Below are positions 12,615-23,200 of a stretch of 64,000 bases of DNA, in pieces. The notes under the pieces were generated by a model. That model was not told where the DNA came from and ran no database searches. It worked only from the letters and a program-made list of their open reading frames with translations. Position numbers and translations under genes: made by a program. Each line of letters begins with the position of its first letter. Within the stretch, counting starts at the first letter, position 1. Source of the DNA: Dreissena polymorpha (taxonomy: Eukaryota > Mollusca > Bivalvia > Myida > Dreissenidae); contig NC_068359.1 of the NCBI RefSeq assembly GCF_020536995.1, positions 120,702,436 to 120,766,435 of the forward strand. Direction: 5' to 3'.

Positions 12615-12716
12615 TGATGGATCCAATAGAAGATACACACGATGAAATGGCTAAAGTAACAGCAACGGGCACTTTGAAAGAATGTGATAAACAACAAGGG
12701 ACTGAATCTGAAGCAA
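12615..12716 (+). CDS. Exon 1A: duplicate first coding exon of the caspase gene
   Basis: The exon follows a pyrimidine-rich acceptor (CACTTTCATTTAG). Its ATG at 12617 has a good context (G at -3, G at +4). It encodes 33 codons plus one base (MDPIEDTHDEMAKV..., then KECDKQQG) and stops at the donor GCAA/GTAAGG. The paralogous exon 1B at 20145-20249 shares frame, donor and phase (1), and the single length difference between them is 3 nt, which points to past coding constraint. The acidic, Thr- and Glu-rich peptide resembles no CARD, DED or other prodomain. No caspase body follows before unit B, so it is either an orphan head or a distal alternative first exon that could join 22545 or 23149 in frame. 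Confidence 0.55.
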
Positions 12717-13612
12717 GTAAGGATGCAAAATGCATGAAATATGAAATGACATTGAATGCTTTTGTAGATCACATTCTGCAATTTATCGACTTCTATTCGG
12801 TTTGGATATACCGATGTGTTTCTCTGTTTGGCGTCCGCGGACGGGTAGGTTTCCTAATGCAAGTCTTTAATAATAATAATAACAACAACTACAACAAAAA
12901 CAACAACAATAACAACAAGCATTTCGTCAATTTGTACAAAAAAGTTATAAAAAGTATAATCAATGACAATCACACAAATATGGTTCGATCAAAACTGTAT
13001 TTATAAATAGCTGGTATACTCAGACGGTTTACATAAATCCCAAAGTCAATCTAAACTGGTACCACTCAGAAGCGTAGCACGGCCATATTAATTGTTATTC
13101 GAAATATACGAATAATACAAATAGTAAACAATAATGCTTAAATCTCGGGGAGGTGATTAAAAAGACCTCCTGTCTATTTAGAAAAAAGAAAAGAGGAGTT
13201 TTTTTTAGCAGAAACCTTTAGACAACAACAACGTGTTCGATGGATTTTTGAGCAAGCGATTAAAATAAAAATAGAACGTTATTTATTTCTTTTTCTACAT
13301 AATCAATGGCTAGCATATAAAGCAATACTTTTTTGTCTGTATTAATTAAAATGTCTGCAAAACACATTCAAATATTTGTTAATTGCACTAATTAACTCTT
13401 TATGCAAACAACTTCCCCAAAATTTGTCATTTAATTGTTCAGTCAGTCATTGTTAAAAAGTACCCGTGACATGTGCAAATATATAGTTTCTACTGTCAAT
13501 CATGAATGGCAGATTTACGGCAGAGTATATGAGACATTTTCTCAGGAAAACACTTATTTCTAATTTCAATGCAGCGAAGCGTTATATAGAAATTGGATTT
13601 CATTATAGGGAT

Positions 13613-13716
13613 AATACACGTTTTCGAGGGCACGATCATCTGCGGGCGCTCGAAAAATCCGCAGGAACGGAATTTGAGAGCGCCCGCAGATGATCATGTC
13701 CGAGAAAATGTGTATT
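13613..13716. repeat. Foldback element with 39 bp arms
   Basis: The arms 13613-13651 and 13678-13716 are inverted repeats with only a few mismatches. Their inner halves, including GATCATCTGCGGGCGCTC, pair exactly. The spacer is 26 nt. GC content is far above the surroundings. It looks like a minimal foldback MITE, and the 63-codon frame across it is a by-product. Confidence 0.85.
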
Positions 13717-14315
13717 TTCGCTATTATTGCATAAACAAATCATACATATCAAACAAAATATTAAAATAACATTTAAAACAATATGTCTTGTTCATTCGAC
13801 ATCGACAAAATAATTCGACTATTGTATATGACGTAATACAGTTCAAGGTTGTGTTTTACATATGCCTCACTCGGTCATCATCAGAAATGACGAGGCTTTA
13901 CCTTCGGATATTCAGTTTTCGATTTAAAATGTGTGCAAAGTTGAAGTGCAGCCGCGCAAAGTAAGAAATGAGGAAATAATTTGGAATTTACTGGGCGTGA
14001 CGGATAAATATATCGTCAGAATAAGTAATTGTTTTCATAGATGTTTCTTTCGTACAGGTCTATCTTATTTCGTTCCCACTAAATTTTCTAAAAACAAATA
14101 CTGCCAACATGTTGTCACTGAAGTATTTCAAGCATACAGCAGGAACGTTGAAGGAACATTTACACTTACATTTACAACATAGTCTTTTGAAAGCGTTGAG
14201 TAAATAACCTTAACTTCATTGAAGTTGACAATAAATAAAGCTGTTGTCAAGAGAATGAAGATTGTATAATTTTAAAAGTGGATTGAAATATCCATTGCCT
14301 TTATCTCTGCATGAA

Positions 14316-14824
14316 AGGGATCTTTTCACGGTTTGGTAAATTGACAAAATTGAAAAAAGTTGTTTCAGATTCGCAAATTTTCGTTTTAGTTATGATATTT
14401 GTGAGGAAACAGTATTACTGAACATTTACCATGGTCTAATATAGCCAATATATGCATCTTTTGACGATTTAAAAACCTAAAAAGTATAAAGCGTTGCAAC
14501 GCGAAACGATTAAATAATTTGGAGAGTTCTGTTGTTGTCGTTAAATTTTGTGAAACTACGAAGATTGCTGATATAATGCATAAAATACTTTAGTCAAGTA
14601 TGCTTGGCAGGATAGCCGAGCGGGCTTATGCGTTTTTACTCCTTGTTACTCCAGGACTCCGGGGATCACTGGTTCGAGTCCAGCTGCGGCTACTTTTTTT
14701 TTCCTTTTTTAAATTTTATTCTTGATTTTTTGCTGGAGCTTTTAAGATCCAATGTTTACATTTATCAATATAAAGCATTTAATGACTTATTTCAAAACAT
14801 GCCAAAAACTGTGAAAAGGCCCCT
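14316..14824 (+). mobile_element. TTAA-type MITE carrying an internal tRNA-like Pol III module, copy 1
   Basis: The 509 bp element begins AGGGATCTTTTCACGG and ends GTGAAAAGGCCCCT, giving inverted termini, and is flanked by exact 4 bp duplications TGAA (a TTAA variant) at 14312-14315 and 14825-14828. About 290 bp in is a tRNA-like module (about 14607-14692) with box A TAGCCGAGCGG and box B GGTTCGAGTCC, spaced as in a Leu/Ser-type tRNA with a long variable arm, followed by a T run. A copy in opposite orientation lies at 17417-17910. A piggyBac-like mobiliser is inferred from the TTAA target only. No transposase is present. Confidence 0.8.
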
Positions 14825-14989
14825 TGAATGAAGAAACTGGTGCTTATTCAGTTCCCTTATTTATGCTTGGAAAGTCGTCGAATGCTGGAGTTATTAAAAA
14901 AAGTTCATACTAACTTCATTGAATCCAATGAAAAATGGGAAGTAATTGCGCTTGAACCAGTTTATGGATATGAACAACACATAACAGGG

Positions 14990-15045
14990 CTTGAACGGCA
15001 CGTGAATCGCCTTGTTAATAAACGATTTCTCCCGTTCAAGCCCTC
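14990..15045. repeat. Short inverted repeat
   Basis: AGGGCTTGAACGG and CCGTTCAAGCCCT form a perfect 13 bp inverted repeat about 30 nt apart, immediately right of MITE copy 1. It may be the end of a small unrecognised element. Confidence 0.6.
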
Positions 15046-15089
15046 CTTTTGCCAAGTTTCTGCAGCTAGCCAGAGGGCATTATAGATAG

Positions 15090-16340
15090 AGTTTATGCAA
15101 TAATAATTAATCATTACAAAATGCCGGTATTGTCTAAGACCATTCTTCATGTGATTAATGTTGCAATACGTCTTATGATTGTAACAATTTCAGTCTAAGA
15201 CATAATGTAACGTATTAGTGTTCCAAAGTTAATGGCATTTATTTCCGATACTCATCTTTAATCTTTTACTATTATACGAATTAACGAATAGTGTTCGCTA
15301 CGCGCATGCCTTGGCAGTTTCTTTTGATTCTCCTGTAGACCCATTGCTTTTAATTTGAATGTAGCCGATTTAAGATCAATTTCAAATTTAGTTTGAGAAT
15401 GCTATATTAGTGCACAAAACATGAACACTATTCCTATTTTTAAATTTGGTAATTTGTCTTCATTTGCACTACCGTTTATTAATAACTTTCAAATTATGTA
15501 TCAAGCTTTTTGGATGACGAATTGTCTGTGAAATTATTGTTTGTAATTTCCGTACTTAAGATGATGACAAAACTGTTCTCGGATATTGCGTTGTTTTTAA
15601 CAAAAGAGTAGTTCTTGTTATATGACAAATATACTTTATCCTTTGACATACAATATGATGATGATGCATATTAAGAAATGTACTGTTAAACGTTTTACCA
15701 CTGCCCTGAAAAAGTTGTTAGAAATATATTTTGTTTAAATTAAAAAGTTGCTTTTTATGTCTGTTTGGTAAATTTCCAATATTTAGAAATTCTACTTACG
15801 CAATTCAACTGGACGCTAAACAAAGCATCAAATTTATAAAACATGATCTTAAACATCTTTTTGGCGGACATAAAACATAGAAGAATAGCAAAAGGAAAGG
15901 CTTAGATAAAGGCTAAGAATAAGGGTATCGCTTAACACGGTAAACTCGAATGTGTACCGTTTTGGAAGTCACTTTTTTGTTCAATTGAAAAATACGTTAA
16001 TTGTACTCAAATGTAAACAATAGTATCTCAAGTTGTGAAATATTTGCACAGTGTATTGCCTCGACTATTATGCACGCTGTTTCGTGATTAAAGCTCTAAT
16101 ACAGAAATAAGTTAAATAACTTGGCTGTTTTGTTTAATGGACAACCTTAAGACCAAAATACAAAAAGTGACGCATTGAAATTGTCAAATAACATCGATAT
16201 GGTTATTATTGATTGTGCACTATCTAAACGCGCAATATCTTGTGACTACAATGGTATAGCTAGAGGTAGTACGCTAAGTAAGTACAAAGTGAAAATGAAA
16301 TTACACAAAGAGTTTAAACGTTTCGAACATTGTGATTTAA
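15090..16340 (+). repeat. Duplicated unit A, right block (pairs with 20990-21670)
   Basis: Collinear matches with unit B include GTCTAAGA and TTTCAGTCT(A/T)AGAC, CGCTA(C/T)GCGC, C(T/C)GCCGTTTA-type and AATTATGTAT/AAATATGTAT blocks, TTGGCTG(T/C)TTTTAATGG and CGCAATA(T/C)C. The unit A version is longer, with extra sequence around 15.6-16.1 kb. The right edge of the duplication is blurred beyond 16.3 kb. Confidence 0.6.
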
Positions 16341-17416
16341 GTACTGGTCAATGGTGTTTTCAAACTGTTTCGTTGTAAAGTATCAAAATTACAGATTTGC
16401 TATTTCATTTCTCTCGCAAAATTAAAAATACCATTCAACATCATTTAACGTGTACAACGACAAACGAAAGCAGTGTTCACAATTGTAATCTTATCAATTT
16501 TTATAAATGGTAGATAACAAATATAAGCATGCACTGCTTAACAGTGTTAGCAACAATTTTAAGTTTTGAATGAAGTTAAATAAATCTCTTTTATAAGAAG
16601 TTATACCATTTAAGCCTGCGGAAGTTCAACGCTCGTTTGAATGGTATTTTTAATTTTGCAAAATTCGACTTGGGGTTTGAATTGAATACAATTCTGATTA
16701 CACGCGGTAACTTTTAAATATTTAAACACATTATATTATAATTTAAGTTATAACTATGTTTTGGTGACATGGTTTCTCGATTTTGCATGTAAGGATCATA
16801 CCAACTTCTTACATTTTCACAATATATTTTTATTTTTACACGTATTAATACACTTTTATTTTTATCATAATTACGAAAACATGTGTATACATTTTGAAAC
16901 ACTTAATTATAATAAGTGTTAAAAATAAAAGTGACTTCGATTTTTTTAACAAATTTAACATAACACTGGCTAGCATTTTATAGCAATTACTATACTGACA
17001 AGTATTACAACTAAAATGTCAGGGCTTTAAAGATTGGTCATTTCCTTAAAGCGTCTGAAAGTCGCTTATCAATCAAAAAACATATTGGTGCTTAAAACAC
17101 AATTAACAGATGAAAATATAGCGCTATTGCTTGTAAAGTGTTTCTTGTGATTTTGATAGCAATATGACGTGTCACATTGTTCGTTAAGTCACTATTTCCT
17201 TCCGTTTTTGAAACACTCCCTAATCCCTACTTCGATTGTTAAGTGGTGTTTATTTTCATGTGCAAACTGTAACGGCTATATATGTGGCCTTTCAGGAAAC
17301 CATTCAACACGTTATTTCTCCAGCCAGTTAGCGACGAATAACACGAAACACAATAACGCTAGAGTGATGCAACATTCCAATCATTATATATAAACATGCG
17401 AGCTTTCCTACCTTAA

Positions 17417-17910
17417 AGGGACATTTTCACAGATGTTGGCATTTATTGAAGTTTGTCATTAAATGTTTTATATTGATAAATGTAAACATTGCATCTTAAA
17501 AGCTCCAGTTAAAAACAAGAATAAAATTAAAGAAAGAAAAAAGTCACCCTCAACTGGGCTCGAATCACTGACCTCTGGAGTAAAAGTCTAACTCATAGCC
17601 AACTCGGCCACCCGTGCTCATACAATGCATGTTGTATTTTATACTTTATATAAGCTATCTTCACAGAGTCACAAAATATAACGATAACAACAGAACTCTC
17701 CAAATTATTCAATCGTTTCACGTAGCAACGCTTTATACTTTTCAGGTTTTTACATCGTCAAAAAATGTCTATTATGGATATTTAAGGGGAATGGTAAATT
17801 CTCAGTATTACTGTTTCATCACAAATATCATAACTACAGCGTAAATTTGTGAATCTAAAACCATTTTTTTTTAATTTTGTCAATTTACCAAAACGTGTGA
17901 AAAGGCACCT
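17417..17910 (-). mobile_element. TTAA-type MITE with internal tRNA-like module, copy 2
   Basis: The 494 bp element begins AGGGACATTTTCACAG, ends GTGAAAAGGCACCT and is flanked by a perfect TTAA on both sides (17413-17416 and 17911-17914). It is the reverse complement of the 14316-14824 element along its length. The tRNA-like module lies on the minus strand at about 17543-17617, with box A GGCCGAGTTGG and box B GATTCGAGCCC, both closer to the Pol III consensus than in copy 1. With copy 1 it forms a large inverted pair, 2.6 kb apart. Confidence 0.85.
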
Positions 17911-18536
17911 TTAATATTTTGTTCTGTTTTATTGGAATTGTAGGGTTTTGTTTAGACTTGTTAGCAAAACACAATGCATATTATAGAAATTGCATCAGCT
18001 TGTGTATTTCTGTGACGTGAGACGAATACTTTGATTGGCGTTCAAGATCCATGCCAATAAACCATGTAAAATTATGTGTTGTTTTACATGGATTAATATG
18101 CATAGCAAAAGCAATACCATATTAATAATGGAAAGAATCGTTGCTTTCCTTAGTTAACATTCTAAAAACTTTCACGGCAATGATGTAGCTTGATTTTATT
18201 CTACTGCGCATGCGTTATCCTGTGTATTTTCCGGTTTAACTGATGGTTTGCACGGTCTGAGAAAGTTGAAGCTACACCGGCAACACAACAGCGAAACATA
18301 GGATGGGCATCTTTGGCGTTTTGTTTTTAATTGACTATAATAATGTTTCGCTTGGGAAGATTTGTGTTAATAAAAAATGACGTGATAATCGATTTAAATG
18401 GGTTGAATTGGTTGCTTTTATTCCTTTCCTCGCTAAAAGAAGCGATAAAATGATATTGCGAAGCCCGTTACAATCACAAAAAACTTGAGTATGCATTGTG
18501 CTGCTAAATTGTATATAAATATTTTCATCATCATGT

Positions 18537-18775
18537 GGTGTTTGTTTCTGTCCCTGATTTATGCAAATTGTTGCTAAAATCATCTTTGGAGGTCAGATTT
18601 TCGCAAACAGTTGTTGCATTAATTTCAAAAACTCTCCAGCCTCGTTATACTAAAATACGTGTTACGGCGGGATGAAATGTCACGCCTAATATTTTTGTAC
18701 ATTTTACTCAAAACCAACTTATAAATGGCGCCAATTAGATGCTTCGCTGCAATGACTTTATTGTAAGAATAACAT
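18537..18775 (+). repeat. Duplicated unit B, left block (pairs with 8866-9124)
   Basis: Left border of the second duplicated unit; the shared anchors are given under unit A. Downstream, AGTTGGAAGTA(A/T)ATTTGCAT and AATAATTAAAAA(C/A)CTGT continue the match to about 10660-10790 in unit A, on the far side of its 1.5 kb insertion. Confidence 0.75.
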
Positions 18776-19054
18776 AATACGAATGAATTATTGTATAATT
18801 TAAGTTGGAAGTATATTTGCATAATATAGGAAAACTTAATGTTTTTAAGTAAATATGTAAACTATAATGACACTCTCTTCCTTCAAAATAATTAAAAAAC
18901 TGTTCTCGTACTTATGAAATTCCTTTAGCAAAACCCCATAGAGATCCAAAGCTTCAACATTTTTGTACATATGAGGTTCGTTTAAAGCTTTGAAAACTTT
19001 TACGATGAATTGTTGGAACACTTCATTGTCATTTTTAAAGGGAGCGTAAGCTGA

Positions 19055-19480
19055 TTATGTTAAAAGTGGCATTAACATTGAGAATTCGGATACTGATGCA
19101 TTGGAGCTAATGGTTTGATTAACCTTTTTTTTTCTTTTTTGACAATTACGAATAATATTGAAAAGTTTTGTCTGAAAATTAGTTTTTTGTAACCAAAAAG
19201 AATTATAAAGGTACTGCTCATATAAGGTTTCTTGGTCTTCTCCAGATGGTATCAATGTTTTTCCAACATGCTCTTTAAAAACGCAAATTTCTCCACAAGA
19301 AATAGTTTTCTGGAGAAACCCTGCTGAGAGGTTATGGCAGACATGTGTAAGTTTGTATTAATCCTTTGATTATTATAGTCGCTTGCAAATTCAAGAAGCT
19401 GTTCTCCCCTTAATGCCTGAACATGGCCTATTTTGCCCGATCTTCTACTTAAGGGAGCCACATTTCGCTCATTTTTTTAA
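19055..19480 (-). other. Coding-like stretch of unknown family, unit B only
   Basis: The minus strand reads as two adjoining protein-like segments with balanced amino-acid composition. One contains APLSRRSGKIGHVQALRGEQ, the other GEDQETLYEQYLYNSFWLQK. I recognise no domain. It has no counterpart in unit A, which suggests an inserted degraded mobile-element fragment, but the family is unknown and it could be chance. Confidence 0.25.
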
Positions 19481-19689
19481 AAATATATGTCAAGATGTTT
19501 TCTACGTGTAGGCCAATACCTTTGTTATCAATGTTAATACACAGTTGTTTAAAATTGGACTTTGAAAATTTATTTTTTCCAATTTACTTACCATATGTTA
19601 GTTCATGCTATAATAATGAGCGCTGCTCCAATGGTATTATTCTGCTCACAAGGTATCGGAGTTTTTGAGGTGCTATAATAATCTCTTAT

Positions 19690-19984
19690 AAGGCAAGGAA
19701 ACAATACATACTTGCACGGTACGGACAATTTCCGTCCATGTACGTTAAAGGTCATGTTAATCTGTTTGAAAGCATTGTTTTAAACTGTTAACTAGCTGAT
19801 TTAAAAAAAAAGCAATACTACGTCGCTGGTATCAGTCTATTTAGGTCAAGTGTGCAAATATGTGCATGGATAGATAAGTCAGTCGATTTTTTGGATATTG
19901 CATAAATAAACGCCATGTTTAAAAGTTTCAAATAACTGTTAACTGTTAACACTTTATTTATCTGGATATCTCCGCTAAGTACTA
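19690..19984 (+). promoter_or_regulatory. Possible 5' UTR exon and promoter region, unit B
   Basis: Paralogous to 12150-12435 and, like it, ends at a strong donor (ACTA/GTAAGT). It lies 160 bp upstream of the acceptor of exon 1B. Conservation of this segment together with its donor suggests the leader exon of the plus-strand caspase gene. The transcription start is not identifiable. Confidence 0.4.
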
Positions 19985-20144
19985 GTAAGTCGTAATTATA
20001 CATAGCATGGATTATATCTGACAGATTGAAGATGCATTCGGATGATTTATTCAGTGATGACTAATTCATTTCACGAACAGATTCTTACTTCGCAATATCA
20101 AGCATATTAACACATGTTTTGTATTACATTTTTCTCGTACGTAG

Positions 20145-20249
20145 GGATTTATCGCACAGAAGATATGAACGAACAACCACCGAAAGTAACAGAAACGGAC
20201 ACTTCTTCAAAAGAATGTGATAAACATCCTGAGACCGAAACTGAAACAA
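20145..20249 (+). CDS. Exon 1B: first coding exon of the plus-strand caspase gene
   Basis: The acceptor is CGTACGTAG. The ATG at 20165 (G at -3) aligns with a non-start codon of exon 1A; the ancestral start position has been lost here, so the protein begins six codons later. It encodes MNEQPPKVTETDTSSKECDK and further Glu- and Thr-rich residues, ending ACAA/GTAAGG in phase 1. Phase 1 matches both the 22545 exon and the 23149 exon, each starting with two bases. Confidence 0.6.
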
Positions 20250-23200
20250 GTAAGGATGCACATTGAATGAAATCTGACCCGAAACAAAAACGATTGCAAT
20301 GTCCTTGAATGCACGGGTAGATCTCGCTGTACATTTCAACAAGCTTAATGCCGTTAGGCGATACCAATTTGTTTTTTTGTTACGCGTCAGCGGGCGGTTA
20401 GGTTTTGCGGATGCCTGTCAACAAAAAAACAACAACAACACAACAACACTAAATACATATTTTGACAATTTGAAAACTAAATTATTAAAACTAAAAAAAT
20501 ACATAAAACTACATAAAAATACATAAAACTAACCATATGCCAAACACGTCAATTTGGTTTGATAAAATTTAATCCGATAATTTGTATTCACAGGTGGAAT
20601 ACATAATTACAATCGAAACTGGTAATTAACAAGTAGCGGGTATTCAGTATACGCAAGCAAGATTTAGTGACTTCATTTTATATCATGCGAAATTTGAGGA
20701 AGCCGTAGCGTAGTGGTTATGGTGTTCACCTGTAAACCGGGAGGTCAAGGGTTCGATCCCCACTATGGGAGCGCTATTTAGATTCCCCATAGACACAAAG
20801 TACTGGTTCGAGTCCCAGGAAACGGACACGAGAGCGTTTCAATTAAGCCTCAGGCAATCGAGCTTAAATAAATATGTTGCAAATGTCGAAAAATGAATAT
20901 ATTGGTTACAAATTTGGCGTGATGGCTTATGTTTTAAGCGTATATAGGCCAATGTATGCATATTCAATTATACAACTAATCTGTTTTGTTGTTAAACTTT
21001 ACTTATATAAATACGTATTATGGTCTAAGAACATCTTACATAAGTGACCAATTTTGCAAAAGATGTAATGATTTTACCCATTTCAGTCTTAGACTTAATT
21101 AAACGTGTCCATAGTCCCAAGTTAATTAATTATTTATTAGACTCATTTTGTATTTCACTTTTAAGAATAAACAAGTATGATGCGCTATGCGCCTGAAACG
21201 ACATTTGCTTTTTCGATCTCCTATAGCTCAAGAAAGTAGTCATTTACTTGCATATTGCATGTATAAAGTTTCAGAACACTTACACAATTTATGTAAGAAT
21301 GGACTTTTTGAGAACCAAACGCAAATGAGTATTTTACGCTATGAATTTTTTGTTTTGTATACAATAGTATTATTTTGTCCTGCCGTTTAGGATAACTTAC
21401 AAAATATGTATACAACCTTTTAGATAAAAAATAGTACATGAAGTTATGGTTTGTAAGCAGTGGTACTTAAAACGATTTGGCTGCTTTTTAATGGTCATCT
21501 TACCAAACAAAAAACATTGCAATGGTAAAATATATCGATTTGGATGATAAACCGTGCAATATCTATGCACGCAATACCGTGATCCATCCATTGTATAACT
21601 CGAGTTAGTACGATACGTACATAGCGTACATCAAATAAAATACAGCGTGCAAACGATTTGAACGTTACCGGATAATGCGATAACGATTGTAGTAAAAGAG
21701 ACATCCAAACACGTAATGACTTCAGGACATCGCATTTAAGATTTGTTATAAACTTTTATTGTTGAAGTACTTGTATTTTCATCGACACTTTGTTTAGAAA
21801 TATAATTGCATATTTAAGTATTAACATCATCGAGTCTTCTGTCATTCAATGTCATTAAGCCGGACTTGTAATTAAACATTGTTCTCTTTACATTATAGTT
21901 TTTATACAGTCTTTTTACGTCCATATACATCCTGCCCTGTATTGTTGTACGTATATAGTCTATGCTCGATGTAAATCAAAATATTCAACTACTTATTGCA
22001 CTTAGTACTCTTATGATTTGAACGTTGACTATGATTGCATTAAACACTTATTGCGATACGTTGCGAGAGATTCATGCTGATATTTCAGCAATATTGCCAG
22101 CATGCGAACTTGCCTTCCTTCGTTTTTTTTGTGCTTGACATGGCCGGGTTTTTGAGACTTTTAACAAGCAAACATACAGGGTATTTTCGAACTTGAACAG
22201 CATTTTAATTTGCGCTACTGTGTATCTTCCACGTAGGCGGAATAAAACCCCTCTTCGCAAACCGTGCATAACTGTTTGTAATATTCATTAAATGTCAATG
22301 TGTAGTTGGCTATTTTGGTTCTATTGCTTGATATAAACTGAGTGTTGATACAAACGTGTAATGAGGAAGCATCAATGCCCTGCGGAACATGTCTGTTTAC
22401 AAACATATTTGGCAAATTTGTCCTTTTCACACGTAATATTTGAAGTATTTGATGATGTATGTATTGTAAATGTCTTAATTAAGCGCAGTTTATACGATCA
22501 AATATTAATGTGTAGTAAAATATTATTTACATTTTAATGCATAGGTGTGTTAACATGCTCTGGTGAATCAAGTTTTGGGCCTCGAGACTTCGAAAAAACA
22601 GTTTTCATTCACCCAGCACTCTTAGCCAAGGGAATGGGAGAAAGCAGTAAGTTGGGATTTACGTCTACATATAATTATGGTTAGTGTTCCTATAAAGTCG
22701 AACACTGGTTTTTGTCGTTTGCAACAGTTGTTAATCATCAAGACGCTCACTTAACATCCTCGCGCTTTCCTGGCCTATCTGGTTGACCAGTACTGAAGTA
22801 CGTAGTGCACATAATTACTCCAAGACAACTTAATTATTTGAATCATAGATGTAGTGGGAAGAATAGCCGCATAAATGATATCGGGACCAATACCCATATC
22901 CCGCAATTCCGGGCAGGTGATCAAGTATTTGATACCAAGATACGTAGAGTAACTATTATCAATTATGCTGGCCTGCCAAACGGACATAAAACTGTGAATC
23001 TTTCCCAATACATGGTCTTGCTTGACCGATTTAAGAGGTCCATCAGTAGTCCTACACTAAGTGAAGCTACAAAAATATAGCTGCAACATTATTATAGAGT
23101 ACCTAATCTATCTAGTAACACATATCTATATTTTTTTGTCTTTTCCAGTTGATGCTGCATACCCGTGCGATGGCACCGGCTTTGTGCTCCTAATAAACTA

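Noticed and set aside
13502-13693. 63-codon frame containing RGHDHLRALEKS
   Set aside because: Its C-terminal half is made by one arm of the foldback element.
14828-15085. 85-codon frame just right of the tRNA-bearing MITE
   Set aside because: Reasonable composition but no recognisable domain, and an inverted repeat lies within it; its ATG overlaps the MITE target duplication. Left unannotated as a gene.
20702-20773. tRNA-Thr(TGT)-like gene
   Set aside because: Good A and B boxes, but it is joined to a SINE body also found at 7487-7666, so it is a SINE head.
22072-22430. Two overlapping minus-strand frames of 65 and 71 codons
   Set aside because: No domain; located in intron 1 of the plus-strand gene; probably chance or an unidentified degraded repeat.
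22805-23080. 91-codon open frame inside caspase intron 2, with a 77-codon antisense frame
   Set aside because: No family resemblance; splice sites of the flanking exons (donor 22647, acceptor 23148) skip it, and the antisense frame is equally open.
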